From: Millionella massiliensis
GTDB lineage: Bacteria > Bacteroidota > Bacteroidia > Bacteroidales > Rikenellaceae
DNA length: 64,000 nucleotides
Reading direction: 5' to 3'
Assembly (NCBI RefSeq): GCF_900104655.1
Contig: NZ_FNWD01000002.1
Coordinates: 1,720,246 to 1,784,245, forward strand
Part shown: piece after piece, positions 7,575 through 17,650 of the stretch
Layout: each line of letters begins with the position of its first letter
How positions within the stretch are numbered: position 1 is the first letter of the stretch
Notes under the pieces: model-generated
What the model was told of the DNA's origin: nothing
The model's input: the letters and a program-made list of their open reading frames with translations, nothing else
The model's database searches: none
Program-made: the position numbers and the translations under genes

Positions 7575-8348
7575 TCAAAAAATTTCGGAAAGAATGCGCA
7601 GCGAATTGACGCTGTAGATGGCGTCGGTGTGGAAGCCGTAGAGGTCGGTGAGCCGTTCGAGCATCGAGACGCGCTGTCCGCGGGCCAGTCCGATGCCGGC
7701 CAGATCGTCGGGCGTACAGTGGTCGAACGTGTGGAAAAGGGTCGCCTCGGCCGGCGGCATGGCCAGCGTATGCTGTGGCAGCTCCGGCGTATAGAGACCG
7801 TTCCGGTAGTCGAGCGCATAACCCTCGACATAGTTGTCCTGCGGGCCGTAGCCCATATATCGGGTCAGATGGACCAGAAACCAGAGGTGGAAATTGGCGA
7901 CACCCTCGGTCAGCGTATCGAGACGCGCGATGCTGGCCTCGACGAAACGATACAACTCGGGGTCGGGTTCGTCCTCGCGAATCAGCCGATAGAGCAGTTC
8001 CGAGAGAAACAGCGCGATGGTACTTTTGACAATATCGAAAGGGATGTCCGACAGCGGAAGCCCCATGCGGGGCTGCTCGATGTGGTGCAGTTCGCCGCGC
8101 CCGGCCCAGGCATCGAAATCGAGCACAAAAAAGGGCTGGTACAGACTTCGGCCGCTGTTGCGGGGACTGATCTTGGTGATATAGCTATGGCGACCGTAAC
8201 GGGCCGTGAAGATGTGCACGATGAGCTGCCGTTCGCCGTACTTGAGCGAATGGAGGACAATGCCGCGGGTTTTGTAACGGCCACGGGGAATGGGAATCTT
8301 TTGCCCTTTGGCGGGCGGTGCCGGCATCGGGCCGGGATTCTCTATCAT
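7575..8348 (-). CDS. recO: DNA repair protein RecO
   Basis: The 257-residue protein has the RecO N-terminal OB fold (YKTRGIVLHSLKYGERQLIVHIFTA, residues ~26-50) and a helical C-terminal part with FLSELLYRLIREDE. RecO anneals single strands and, with RecR, loads RecA onto SSB-coated DNA in gap repair. The cysteine zinc site of some RecO proteins is missing, as in other Bacteroidota. The first ~25 residues (MIENPGPMPAPPAKGQKIPI) are an unusual Pro-rich extension; a later start would need a non-ATG codon, so I keep the ATG at 8348. Confidence 0.9.
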   Translation of the reverse strand: MIENPGPMPAPPAKGQKIPIPRGRYKTRGIVLHSLKYGERQLIVHIFTARYGRHSYITKISPRNSGRSLYQPFFVLDFDAWAGRGELHHIEQPRMGLPLSDIPFDIVKSTIALFLSELLYRLIREDEPDPELYRFVEASIARLDTLTEGVANFHLWFLVHLTRYMGYGPQDNYVEGYALDYRNGLYTPELPQHTLAMPPAEATLFHTFDHCTPDDLAGIGLARGQRVSMLERLTDLYGFHTDAIYSVNSLRILSEIF

Positions 8349-8884
8349 TATGCAGCTATCCTCTTAATGTTTATTACGAAGTCTTTCTTTCGAGGCGGAG
8401 CAGGGCTACGGATCGTTCGGAACGCATTGAATCGCGTAGGACATCGGGCACTACGCATATTTCCACCTGATTCTATTGCATCCCAGACACCCGGCCCTTT
8501 CCAAACATTCGGGCCGGTTCGGAATCATCCTAAGACGTTCTGGAAGTATGAAGGCATGAAGCCCGCGAAACATTGGAAAACACCCCATACGCACGGCCCG
8601 CTCAATCACCACAGCGCCGCAACGCAACACGTCAGGAGGCTCCGCACCTCACTCCCCACAGCGAGCCCGTCCAATCGCCCCTCGTCCACTCCCCCCCCCG
8701 CAACCTCTATCCTTTGCTCCGGCGACCTACGCCCCGAACCCCGCAGCCTACGATTTCTCCCGGTGGACACCCCGCGTACCTTCTCCCGATTCACGGCCTC
8801 TCTTTCACCTCCTCGCCCCGGGTTCTCAGCCTCTCCTTCACAGCCCCAGCCCCCGGTTTTCAGCCCCCCGGCAGCGGCAACCCG
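8349..8884. other. gene-free stretch, pyrimidine-rich on + strand
   Basis: It separates recO from the ITPase gene, both on the minus strand. No open gene with family character is visible. From ~8590 to 8880 the + strand is strikingly C-rich, with a run of nine C near 8692-8700, so the minus-strand transcript after the ITPase gene is purine-rich. No T-run hairpin was found. Confidence 0.55.
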
Positions 8885-9475
8885 CTACAAAGAGGCCAGG
8901 AACTCGATCAGTTTGGCCGTAGCCCGGCCGCGGTGGCTGATGCTGTTTTTCAGTTCGAGCGGCATCTCGGCAAAGGTCTCTTCGTATCCGTCGGGACGGA
9001 ACACCGGATCGTAACCGAACCCTTCGGCTCCGCTCCGCTCGCGGGTAATTTCGCCGTTGACGATCCCTTCGAAGAGATACTCCCGTCCGTCCAGAATCAA
9101 CGCGATGACGGTACGGAAACGTGCCCGACGGTTCTCCTGCCCCTTCAGCCGCTCCAGCAGCAACGCCATGTTCGCCTCCGACGAATGGCCTTCACCGGCG
9201 CCGTTCACGGCCGCATAACGCGCCGAAAAGACACCCGGCTCGCCGCCCAGCGCCTCGACCTCCAGTCCGGTGTCGTCCGCAAAGCAGTTCATGCCGGTTT
9301 TTTCATAGATATAACGGGCCTTCTGCAGGGCATTGCCCTCGAGGGTCGGCTGGTCTTCGGGAATATCTTCCGTGATTCCGTGATCGGCAGGCGTGGAGAG
9401 TTCGGCCCGGTCACCGATCAGCGACTGTACTTCTCTGAGTTTGTTACGGTTTCCCGTCGCAAAAACAATCTTCAT
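8885..9475 (-). CDS. rdgB: XTP/dITP diphosphatase (RdgB/HAM1)
   Basis: The 196-residue enzyme hydrolyses dITP, dXTP and ITP to monophosphates and so keeps deaminated purines out of DNA. The start [17 protein letters not shown] is the family N-terminus with the nucleotide-binding [27 protein letters not shown] (residues ~70-90) holds the metal-binding Asp pair, and SHRGRA lies near the end. Longer in-frame starts (to 9595) run into the opposite-strand sulfatase gene and are rejected. It is divergent from the sulfatase gene, with 111 bp between them. Confidence 0.95.
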   Translation of the reverse strand: MKIVFATGNRNKLREVQSLIGDRAELSTPADHGITEDIPEDQPTLEGNALQKARYIYEKTGMNCFADDTGLEVEALGGEPGVFSARYAAVNGAGEGHSSEANMALLLERLKGQENRRARFRTVIALILDGREYLFEGIVNGEITRERSGAEGFGYDPVFRPDGYEETFAEMPLELKNSISHRGRATAKLIEFLASL

Positions 9476-9586
9476 GACAAACACTTGATTAACCGGAACA
9501 AAAATACATAAAAAACGGGGCCCGGCCCACAAGGTCCCCATTGTTTGAGAAAAAAACAGTAACTTGCCGGATAAAACAGAACTCCC

Positions 9587-11026
9587 ATGAAGCACCTCTC
9601 GGAATGGACCACACTGATGGCCCTAGCAGCAGCGATGCCCCTCACCGCAACCGGTAAAGAACAAAAAGCCGCCCCGGCACCCGACGCAACGAACACGAAA
9701 CTGCCCAACATCGTGTTCGTACTGACCGACGACCTGGGTATCGGCGACATCGGAGCCTACGGCCAGCGCACCATCCCCACCCCCAACATCGACTCGCTGG
9801 CCCGTGCCGGGATGCAGTTCATGCAGCACTACTCCGGATCGACCGTCTCGGCCCCCAGCCGCGCCGTGCTGCTCACCGGCAAACACACCGGTCATGCCGG
9901 CGTCCGCGGCAACGACAGCCGGACCCTCGAAGACGGAACCGTCTATGACTATTCGCTGCCGGCCGAAGAGGTGACCGTGGCCGAGATTCTCCGCTCCAAA
10001 GGTTACGCCACCGGCATCACCGGCAAATGGGGTCTGGGCGGCTACCCCGAAGAGGGAGGCGTAGGCAACCAGGGATTCGACTACTTCTTCGGCCACCAAG
10101 CCCAGGTCGACGCCCACCACTACTATCCCAAGAAGCTCTACGAAAACGGGACCAAAATCGAACTCGACGGCAAACAATACTCCGACGAACTGACCACCCA
10201 GAAGGCACTGGCCTTCATCGACCGGAGCGTCCAGGCCGGCAAGCCCTTCTTTCTGGAGTTCGCCACCACCCTGCCCCACGCCGAACTGGTGCTGCCCGAA
10301 GAGGAGATGAAACCCTTCGAAGGCAAATTCCTCGAGACCCCGTTCGAGGGGGGATGGTACGGCGCACAGCCCCAGCCCCGCGCCGCCTTCGCCGCCATGG
10401 TCAAACGCATCGACAACAACGTCGGCCGTCTGATCGCCAAGTTGCGTGAAACCGGCCAGCTCGAAAATACCATCTTCATCTTCAGTTCCGACAACGGTAC
10501 CCACGTCGAAGGCGGTCACGACCCCAACTATTTCAACAGCAACGCCCTCTTCCGCGGCACCAAACGCGACCTCTACGAGGGCGGCATCCGCACCCCGTTC
10601 ATCGTCGTATGGCCGGGCCACATCCGTCCCGGCAGCGTGAGCTACCACGTATCGGCCTTCTGGGACTTCCTGCCCACCGTGTGCGACATCGTGGGAGCCG
10701 ACGTCCCCAAAGGAGTGGACGGCATCTCGATGCTCCCCGAATGGACTGGAAAGGGCGAACAGCCCAAACACGACTACCTCTACTTCGAATTCCACGAAGA
10801 GGGAGGCAAACAGGCCGTGATCCGCGACAACTGGAAACTGATCCGCCTCAACGCCCAGCAGCTCTCCAAAGACCCCTCGAAGGTGCGCTACGAGCTCTAC
10901 AACCTCTCGCGCGACCCCAAAGAGCTGCGTGACGTGGCCGCCGAATACCCCGGCAAGGTTACCGAGCTGAAAGCCATCATGGATGGCTCCCGCACCGAAT
11001 CGGCCAACGCCGCCTGGAACTTCTAA
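9587..11026 (+). CDS. secreted arylsulfatase, Ser-type (family S1)
   Basis: The 479-residue protein has a signal peptide ([23 protein letters not shown]), then [17 protein letters not shown] with the metal-binding Asp pair. The maturation motif is S-A-P-S-R starting at Ser88 ([16 protein letters not shown]). Ser at the first position means the formylglycine must be made by the radical-SAM enzyme anSME, which is not in the window. GKWGLGG and FFSSDNG-type segments follow as in arylsulfatase A relatives. Such enzymes remove sulfate from mucin or other glycans in the periplasm or outside the cell. The WbqC-like gene starts 12 nt downstream and is probably cotranscribed. Confidence 0.92.
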   Translation: MKHLSEWTTLMALAAAMPLTATGKEQKAAPAPDATNTKLPNIVFVLTDDLGIGDIGAYGQRTIPTPNIDSLARAGMQFMQHYSGSTVSAPSRAVLLTGKHTGHAGVRGNDSRTLEDGTVYDYSLPAEEVTVAEILRSKGYATGITGKWGLGGYPEEGGVGNQGFDYFFGHQAQVDAHHYYPKKLYENGTKIELDGKQYSDELTTQKALAFIDRSVQAGKPFFLEFATTLPHAELVLPEEEMKPFEGKFLETPFEGGWYGAQPQPRAAFAAMVKRIDNNVGRLIAKLRETGQLENTIFIFSSDNGTHVEGGHDPNYFNSNALFRGTKRDLYEGGIRTPFIVVWPGHIRPGSVSYHVSAFWDFLPTVCDIVGADVPKGVDGISMLPEWTGKGEQPKHDYLYFEFHEEGGKQAVIRDNWKLIRLNAQQLSKDPSKVRYELYNLSRDPKELRDVAAEYPGKVTELKAIMDGSRTESANAAWNF

Positions 11027-11038
11027 ACCCGCCGCACC

Positions 11039-11704
11039 GTGTTAGTGACAACCGCCTACCTCGGCAACCTGCAGTACTTCGCCAAACTGGCCTGCGGAGC
11101 GCAGATCGAAGCCCACGAGAACTTCCAGAAGCAGACCTACCGCAACCGGGCCGAAGTGATGACCGCCGCCGGCGTGCGTACGCTGACCGTCCCCGTGGAC
11201 TGGGACCACTGCGCCAAGATGCCCATCCGGGAGGTGCGGATCGACTACAAACTGCCCTGGCAGCGCGAACACTGGCGCACCCTGCGGGCTGCCTATGCCG
11301 CCGCCCCCTACTACGACCACTATGCCGAACGGCTGGCACCCTACTACGACCCCGGCCGCTACCGGCCCGAGCGGCTCTTCGACCTCAACAGCGACCTGAC
11401 CCGGTTGCTGCTGCAACTGCTCGGATGGCCCGACACCCTGCGCTTCACCGAGCGGTACACCCCGCCGGCACCGCTCGACAGCGCCCCCGCCGCAGGCGAC
11501 TTCCGCGACGTAATCTCGCACAAACCGCGACTGAAACGTCCCGATCCCGCCTTCGCCGACCCCACCTACTACCAGACCTTCGCCGACCGCATACCCTTCG
11601 CGCCGAACCTGTCGCTGCTCGACCTGCTCTTCTGCGAAGGCCCCCAGGCAGGAACCATCCTGCGCGACAGCATTCGCACCTCCCCTCCAGTGGTCACCCC
11701 GTAG
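11039..11704 (+). CDS. WbqC-like family protein
   Basis: The 221-residue protein begins at a GTG (MLVTTAYLGNLQYFAKLAC). The pattern TAYLGNLQYF then H.NFQKQTYRNR and LTVPV matches the WbqC family (Pfam PF08889), whose members open with a TAYFPPIEYF-like segment. ATG is absent nearby, and a second GTG at 11045 is possible. The biochemical role of the family is unclear; some members sit in O-antigen loci. Here it follows the sulfatase by 12 nt, which suggests translation from the same message. In other Bacteroidota it often neighbours signal peptidase, which is not seen here. Confidence 0.8.
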   Translation: MLVTTAYLGNLQYFAKLACGAQIEAHENFQKQTYRNRAEVMTAAGVRTLTVPVDWDHCAKMPIREVRIDYKLPWQREHWRTLRAAYAAAPYYDHYAERLAPYYDPGRYRPERLFDLNSDLTRLLLQLLGWPDTLRFTERYTPPAPLDSAPAAGDFRDVISHKPRLKRPDPAFADPTYYQTFADRIPFAPNLSLLDLLFCEGPQAGTILRDSIRTSPPVVTP

Positions 11705-11917
11705 CCCCAGCCGGCCACGCCCACGGACGAAACCCACCGGCGAATGGCACCGGGTCACTCCGACGGCACCCTAAACCGAACGACCTACCTCCCCACCGGG
11801 TGCCACAGGCAGCACCGCTCCACGACCAGTCCGCCCCCCGCAGGCACCCGCCCCCGAGACGCACTCATCGAACAACCAAACAACTAACCCGATAAACAAA
11901 TCCAAAACCACCACCCG

Positions 11918-14173
11918 ATGAAAGCCTTTCTACCGCTTTTGGGCACAGCCCTGCTGGCCAGCGCCTGCAGCAGCGGCATCGAGCTGGCCGACAACGGCCG
12001 GAGCGACTACCGCATCGTGATCGCCGCCGACGCCGACAGCCTCACCCAGCTCACCGCCGCTCGTTTTCAGCGCTACTTCAACCAGATTTCGCAGGCCACC
12101 CTGCCCATCGTGACCGATGCCGAAGCCGCCACCCCGAAAGAGATCGTCTTCGGCCCGACCAACCGCGCAGCCGCCGGTGACACCGTAACGTTCGACCACC
12201 TCGGCGCCGACGGATTCGTCATCTACACCCAGGGTCCGACCCTGCACATCGCCGGCCGCACCTCGCGCGGGACGATGAACGGCATGTACAGCCTGCTCGA
12301 CGACTACTTCGGCTGCCGGAAATACTCCGCCAAAGTCGAAGTTATCCCCCAGCAGGAGACCGTCACCCTGCCCGAACAGATCTACGACCGTCAGGTCCCC
12401 ATCATCACCTTCCGCGACACCCACTACCGCGGCACCAACGACCAGGGATACGTCGACTGGCACAAACTGAGCCACGACTCCGTCGGCGGGAAACCCGACT
12501 GGGGATCCTGGGTACACACCTTCGGCGTCCTGCTCCCGGCCGACAAATATTTCAAGACCCACCCCGAATACTTTGCCCTCGTAAACGGGAAACGCGCCAC
12601 GACCCAACCCTGCCTGTCGAATCCCGCCGTGCTCGAAATCATGTGCGAGAACCTGGCCAAAGCTATCGAAGCCAACCCGTCGGCCACCTACTGGTCCGTC
12701 AGCTCGAACGACAACTTCGGCTACTGCCAGTGTCCCGAGTGCGCCCGGATCGACTCGATCGAAGGATCACCGAGCGGCTCCGTGATCCGTTTCGTCAACC
12801 AGGTTGCCGAACGCTTCCCGGACAAAATCATCTCGACCTTGGCCTACCAGTACTCACGGGCAGCACCAAAGGTGACCAAACCGCGCGAGAACGTGAACAT
12901 CATGTTCTGCAACATTGAGTGCAACCGCAGCCAACCGATCGCCACCGACCCCTCGAGCGCCTCGTTCCGCCGCGACATGGAGGAGTGGGCCGCCCTGACC
13001 GACAACATTCTGGTGTGGGACTACGTCGTCCAGTTCAAGAATCTGGTCAGCCCCTTCCCCAACTTCCATATTCTGAAACCCAACATCCAGTACTTCGTGG
13101 ATAACCACGTCGTAGCGATGTTCGAACAGGGCAACCGCGAAATCGGCGGCGAATTCGCCGACCTGCGCGCCTACCTCATCTCGAAACTGATGTGGAACCC
13201 CTCGGCCAATGCCGACTCGCTGATGAACGACTTCCTGAACGGCTACTACGGCGCCGGCGGCCCCCACATCAAGGAGTACATCAACCTGATCACCCGGAAC
13301 CTCAACCAGAGCGGCAAGTCGCTCTCGATCTTCGGCGCGCCGACCGACGGTGCCGACAGCTACCTCTCGCCCGAAAATCTGGCCATCTACGAAGGGTGTT
13401 TTGACCGGGCCGAAGCCGCCGTTGCCAACCAACCCGAAATCCTCAAACGCGTCCAGATCGCCCGTCAGCCGCTGCGCTACGCCGAGCTCGAACAGACAAA
13501 ACTCGACCCCTACGGTCCCCACGGCATCTACATCCAGGATGCGGACGGCAGCTGGAAAACCAATCCGGAATACACCCGCAAACTCGAAGCATTCATCGCC
13601 CTGTGTAAGGAAGAGGGTGTCACCCGCCTCTCGGAATGGCACACCACGCCGGACGAATATCTGGACATCATGAGCCGCGTGTCGATCGTACGTCAGGAGG
13701 GGAACCTGAGCTTCGAAAAGCCGGTCACCCTCTCGCCCGCACCGCACCCGAGCTACAACCGCGACGCCGACAAGGTGCTCACCAACGGCATCCACGGCAC
13801 CAACGACTATAAAATCCAGTGGCTCGGTTGGGACGTTCCTCGTTTCGAAGCCGTCCTCGACCTGGGCTCCGAACAGCAGATCGGCAAAGTGACCGCCACC
13901 TACCTGCAGACCCTCACCGACTGGATCTTCTTCCCCAAACAGGTTACCTTCTACGTCTCGTCCGACGGTCAGAACTACACCCAGGTGGGAATGGAGGCCC
14001 AGCCCGAAGTGAACCAATCGGTATCGGTCGGCGTGCGCGACTACTCCAGCGCAGTGAATCGCAAGGGACGCTACGTGAAAGTCGTAACCGACGGTGTCGG
14101 CACCTGCCCGCCCTGGCATCTGGGTGCGGGCGGAAAAGCCTTTGCCTTCATGGACGAAATCATCGTCGAATAA
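11918..14173 (+). CDS. DUF4838 lipoprotein with F5/8-type C domain
   Basis: The 751-residue protein has a lipoprotein signal (LLGTALLASACSS, lipidated Cys ~17). Residues ~30-130 resemble the GH20b-type N-terminal domain of hexosaminidases. DUF4838 follows, with WSVSSNDNFGYCQCPEC at ~265-281 and a TIM-barrel-like stretch to ~480. A discoidin (F5/8 type C) carbohydrate-binding domain occupies ~610-751 (NGIHGTNDYKIQWLGWD, YVKVVTDGVGTCPPWH). DUF4838 proteins are thought to be glycoside hydrolases of host glycans, but no activity is assigned that I know of. It is likely anchored at the outer membrane. It sits downstream of the sulfatase and WbqC genes (213-bp gap) and is followed by its own terminator. 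Confidence 0.85.
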   Translation: MKAFLPLLGTALLASACSSGIELADNGRSDYRIVIAADADSLTQLTAARFQRYFNQISQATLPIVTDAEAATPKEIVFGPTNRAAAGDTVTFDHLGADGFVIYTQGPTLHIAGRTSRGTMNGMYSLLDDYFGCRKYSAKVEVIPQQETVTLPEQIYDRQVPIITFRDTHYRGTNDQGYVDWHKLSHDSVGGKPDWGSWVHTFGVLLPADKYFKTHPEYFALVNGKRATTQPCLSNPAVLEIMCENLAKAIEANPSATYWSVSSNDNFGYCQCPECARIDSIEGSPSGSVIRFVNQVAERFPDKIISTLAYQYSRAAPKVTKPRENVNIMFCNIECNRSQPIATDPSSASFRRDMEEWAALTDNILVWDYVVQFKNLVSPFPNFHILKPNIQYFVDNHVVAMFEQGNREIGGEFADLRAYLISKLMWNPSANADSLMNDFLNGYYGAGGPHIKEYINLITRNLNQSGKSLSIFGAPTDGADSYLSPENLAIYEGCFDRAEAAVANQPEILKRVQIARQPLRYAELEQTKLDPYGPHGIYIQDADGSWKTNPEYTRKLEAFIALCKEEGVTRLSEWHTTPDEYLDIMSRVSIVRQEGNLSFEKPVTLSPAPHPSYNRDADKVLTNGIHGTNDYKIQWLGWDVPRFEAVLDLGSEQQIGKVTATYLQTLTDWIFFPKQVTFYVSSDGQNYTQVGMEAQPEVNQSVSVGVRDYSSAVNRKGRYVKVVTDGVGTCPPWHLGAGGKAFAFMDEIIVE

Positions 14174-14253
14174 CACCCATCCCGGCAACCCGGCGAAGCG
14201 GTTGCAAACCGGAAACGGAGACGAAAACACACCGACCGGCATTCCCAAAACAG

Positions 14254-14291
14254 CGGCAGGGAACAGACTTCAATAAGCCTGTTCCCCGCCG
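14254..14291 (+). terminator. terminator after the DUF4838 gene
   Basis: Arms 14254-14266 and 14279-14291 pair at 12 of 13 positions (one A-C mismatch) around a 12-nt loop. TTTATTTTC follows. Confidence 0.65.
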
Positions 14292-14465
14292 TTTATTTTC
14301 TCCGCCCCAACCCATCCCATCCACAAATACTTTCGCACACAGAGCTGTACAGCGGAAACTTAACACACATTCGGGAGTGCATCCACTCCGGCATCACCAT
14401 CTTCCCCTCATTCGCCCCATCCGTCCTAGATACATTATTTTCCCTCCCCCGCACATTCACGGCCA

Positions 14466-16760
14466 TCAGAAGCGCCGCGAAGAGAAGAGCGTATAACCGA
14501 AATTAAAGACCACCTGCCATGCCGAACGTCCCGTGCTGAACTTGCTGATGGTCAGCGAAGCCGGGCCGATAAAGGTCTGATAGACCAGCGAACCGCCGAA
14601 GACAAACTCCGACCGTTCCCGCAGCCGATTCCAGACATCACCCGTCCACCCGTGGTCGTAGACCACCTCCTGCGGCACAAAGGCATAGACGTAGGACTTG
14701 ATATAGAGGTTGTTGATGATATTAAATACCGGCATCACGCCCGCCGCCAGATAGGAACGCGAGCGAAATTCGGGCATGAACATGGTCCGCATCAGCGGGG
14801 TCGGCTGGAACGCCGGCAGCGACATGGCCGTAGCCAGCGGAGTGGCAAAATCGGGATGGTTCGAGAAGGTCGCCTCGCCCAGGAAGCCGAACGTAAACCA
14901 TTTCGACAGCGGCGCGTAGCGTTCATACCGATACCGGATCTCGAACCAGTTGCGGTTCCGTCCCTGGAACGTGGTCGGAGCATCGGCCAGTGTTCCCGGG
15001 TAGTAACTTTCGAGCCCCTCCGTGAAACGCAACTGCAGGATATGCTCCGTTCCGAGACTCGGATAGAGGGTGTAGTTCAACGACTGCTTCTGTACCTCGG
15101 CCGAGAGTGTCGCGTACGAGAAGCGACTGCGGTCGGCCAGATCGGCACTCGTATACTGTCCCCGGAAATAGTAGTCGTCCGTGACCCCCAGCGCCAGGCG
15201 ACCCCGGAACGCCGCATTCTCCAGTACCGGAATCGCAATCGAGGTCGACAACACGTTTTCGTTCCGGGTCCGATAGCGCCAGTCCCGCCCCAGATAGTAG
15301 CGGTTCATGTGGTTGGCCAGATAGTCATAATTGTCGAGCGTGTAGTTATACTCGATATAGAACGGGAAATTGGTGTAGATATCGTGGCGACCGCCCACCT
15401 TCACCGAATTGTAGAAGGTGCCGAAGTAGCCCTGCAACGCATAGGTCGAGACGTTGCGCCCCACCGTGCGGTAACTGAAGGCCGCATAGCCCTGGTTCAG
15501 CGCCGTGGAGGAGATGTTGCCGCCCAGCGAAAACTGCATGCTGGCCTGCGTGTGGAGGGTCAGCTTCAGCCGGAAGAATCCCGTCTCGGGATTGTAGGTC
15601 ACCTCCGGGAACTCGCCGCTGAAAACACCGCCGGCCAACACCTGTTTGTATTTTCGCTCGAAATAGTCCACGTCGAACAGCTGGCGCGGTTTGAGCCCCA
15701 ACTGACGGTACACATACTCGGTCTGCTTCGGGGTCAGCCCCTCGATGTCGATCTGCTCGAATATCAACGGTTTGATCCGGGCCTTGAAAGCCTCGCGTTT
15801 GGCGCGGATCTCCTCGTCCGAGACCCGCCGCGTGATTCGTTCGCGGATGAGCGGCATCTGCCGCATGGCGTCCTCGTAACCCCGGGCTATGATGTAGCTG
15901 GCCTTGTCGTAATCCAGCACGCCGACCTCCTTGAAGCGGCGCCGGATCTCGACATCGAGGCTGTCGGGCAACGAATAGTCGGTATTGCTGGTGGCCATGA
16001 CGCTGACCTGCTGGACAATGTCGTTGGCCGAAGGGTTTTCGTAGTTGGCGGCGCAGACGCCCCCGATCAGGATGTCGGGATGGAACGCAGAATCGAGCGG
16101 CTGCCACGGATAATTGTTGTACAGGCCGCCGTCGAAGAGTACCACGGTATCCTGCGTGAGGGGCTTGAATACCAACGGGATGGTCATCGATGAGCGAATG
16201 GCGAACGGGAGGCTCCCCTGGTCGAAGACCACCGATTTCTTATTGTACACGTCCGAGGCGTTGCACCGGAAGGGGACCATCAGGCTGTCGAACCGGTTGC
16301 CGGCCGCCGCCGAAGCCGGAAAGAGCATCCGGATAAAGGCCAGGTCGAGCTGATAGGGCGAGATGATGTTGGTCGGGAGCTGGATGGCCGACGACTTGAC
16401 CGCCTTGGGGTCGATTTTGACCGTAATCATGCTCGGCGTCGGTTCGAACTTTTTGAAATAGTAATTGTTGTCCAGGTCAGAGTTTTTGGACGAGAGCCAG
16501 TGCTGAACCGTGTCGGTGATGAAGAAACGGATCATCTCGTCGGGCGAATAACCGGCGGCGTACATCCCGGCCACGATGGCCCCCATCGAGGCTCCGGAGA
16601 CATAATCGATCGGGATGTTATTCTCCTCGAGCGCCTTCAGAATACCCACATGATAGAGCCCCTTGGCACCTCCCCCGCTCAGGACAACACCCACCCGCTG
16701 GCCGCGTGCTCCGACGGCCAGCAACATGCAAATCGATACCAGTGCGAGAAATCGCTTCAT
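14466..16760 (-). CDS. patatin-like phospholipase with outer-membrane barrel
   Basis: The 764-residue protein has a signal peptide (cleaved near GARGQ, ~20). A patatin domain (~22-210) has the oxyanion GGGAKG (29-34), the nucleophile motif G-A-S58-M-G and the catalytic FDGGLYNN. One POTRA-like segment (IDIEGLTPKQTEYVYRQLGL, ~335-355) precedes a C-terminal 16-strand-type barrel ending in aromatic FNFGYTLFSSRRF. This is the PlpD/type Vd-like architecture, in which the barrel carries the lipase to the cell surface. It probably cleaves phospholipids; host or self membranes are both possible. It is divergent from the PPIase gene, sharing a 62-bp intergenic region. Confidence 0.9.
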   Translation of the reverse strand: MKRFLALVSICMLLAVGARGQRVGVVLSGGGAKGLYHVGILKALEENNIPIDYVSGASMGAIVAGMYAAGYSPDEMIRFFITDTVQHWLSSKNSDLDNNYYFKKFEPTPSMITVKIDPKAVKSSAIQLPTNIISPYQLDLAFIRMLFPASAAAGNRFDSLMVPFRCNASDVYNKKSVVFDQGSLPFAIRSSMTIPLVFKPLTQDTVVLFDGGLYNNYPWQPLDSAFHPDILIGGVCAANYENPSANDIVQQVSVMATSNTDYSLPDSLDVEIRRRFKEVGVLDYDKASYIIARGYEDAMRQMPLIRERITRRVSDEEIRAKREAFKARIKPLIFEQIDIEGLTPKQTEYVYRQLGLKPRQLFDVDYFERKYKQVLAGGVFSGEFPEVTYNPETGFFRLKLTLHTQASMQFSLGGNISSTALNQGYAAFSYRTVGRNVSTYALQGYFGTFYNSVKVGGRHDIYTNFPFYIEYNYTLDNYDYLANHMNRYYLGRDWRYRTRNENVLSTSIAIPVLENAAFRGRLALGVTDDYYFRGQYTSADLADRSRFSYATLSAEVQKQSLNYTLYPSLGTEHILQLRFTEGLESYYPGTLADAPTTFQGRNRNWFEIRYRYERYAPLSKWFTFGFLGEATFSNHPDFATPLATAMSLPAFQPTPLMRTMFMPEFRSRSYLAAGVMPVFNIINNLYIKSYVYAFVPQEVVYDHGWTGDVWNRLRERSEFVFGGSLVYQTFIGPASLTISKFSTGRSAWQVVFNFGYTLFSSRRF

Positions 16761-16787
16761 AATCGCCCGTATTTCGCCGGGAATTCG

Positions 16788-16795
16788 TAAATTTG
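16788..16795 (+). promoter_or_regulatory. -7 box deciding the PPIase start
   Basis: TAAATTTG matches TAnnTTTG. A start site near 16802 excludes the in-frame ATG at 16793 and supports the ATG at 16823. Confidence 0.5.
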
Positions 16796-16822
16796 TTTTT
16801 TGAAACTCATATTCCCGGAATA

Positions 16823-17584
16823 ATGGTAGAACAACACGTAAATGTAGTGAAAATTATTCGCTCTCTGCTCATAGCCGCAATTTGTTGCCTGGTCGTATCA
16901 CCCGCCACGGCAAAAAGAACACTCACCGCCGGAGCGGGAGCCCACTATGTGGTCAAGATGAAGACGTCGGAAGGAACCGTGAAGTTCCGCCTGTTCAACG
17001 ACACCCCCAAACACCGCGACAACTTCGTGAAGCTGGCCCAGCAGGGTTTCTACGACAACCTGCTCTTCCACCGCGTCATCCGTGACTTCATGATCCAGTG
17101 CGGCGACCCCGAGAGCATCGAGGCCTCGCTGGTGAAAGTCTACGGCAATGCCGACGCAGGCTACAAAATTGATGCCGAAATTCTGCCGCGCTACTACCAC
17201 AAACGCGGCATGGTAGCCGCCGCGCGTGAAGGCGACGATGTCAACCCCACCCGCCAGTCCTCCAGTTCGCAATTCTACATCGTGACCGGCAAGGTCCAGA
17301 CCGACAGCACGCTGGCCGCCGCCCGCAAGAAGATCGAAGAACGCGCCGCCAACCCCGCCGAGGCCCAAATCACTCCCGACCGCGAGAAAGTCTATCGCAA
17401 GATCGGCGGAGCCCCCCACCTCGACGGCAGCTACACCATCTTCGGCGAAGTTCTCTCCGGCATGGGCACCGTCATGCGGATCTCGAAGCTCCCCACCGAC
17501 GCCCAGGACCGCCCCAAAAACGAAGATGTCTACATCAAAAGTATCCAAATCAAAGTAGTGAAAGACCGCAAGAAGGACCTTTAG
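16823..17584 (+). CDS. periplasmic peptidyl-prolyl cis-trans isomerase (cyclophilin)
   Basis: Started at MVEQHVNVVK (16823), the protein has 253 residues with a signal segment (IIRSLLIAAICCLVVSPATA). The cyclophilin core starts VKMKTSEGTVKFRLF and has FHRVIRDFMIQCGD, the segment with the catalytic Arg, then SSQFYIVTG and FGEVLSGMG. An insertion between ~140 and 200 (KVQTDSTLAAARKKIEERA) is typical of the Bacteroidota secreted form. It speeds proline isomerisation during folding of envelope proteins. pheS starts 66 nt downstream on the same strand and may be cotranscribed. Confidence 0.93.
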   Translation: MVEQHVNVVKIIRSLLIAAICCLVVSPATAKRTLTAGAGAHYVVKMKTSEGTVKFRLFNDTPKHRDNFVKLAQQGFYDNLLFHRVIRDFMIQCGDPESIEASLVKVYGNADAGYKIDAEILPRYYHKRGMVAAAREGDDVNPTRQSSSSQFYIVTGKVQTDSTLAAARKKIEERAANPAEAQITPDREKVYRKIGGAPHLDGSYTIFGEVLSGMGTVMRISKLPTDAQDRPKNEDVYIKSIQIKVVKDRKKDL

Positions 17585-17650
17585 CCGCCCGTCGGCCCCA
17601 CCCACACGCTCCCTGCGGCACCACGCCATCCCCGATAAAACACGACCGTC

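Noticed and set aside
12854-14248. 464-codon minus-strand open frame opposite the DUF4838 gene
   Set aside because: Antisense shadow; codon bias and motifs belong to the plus strand.
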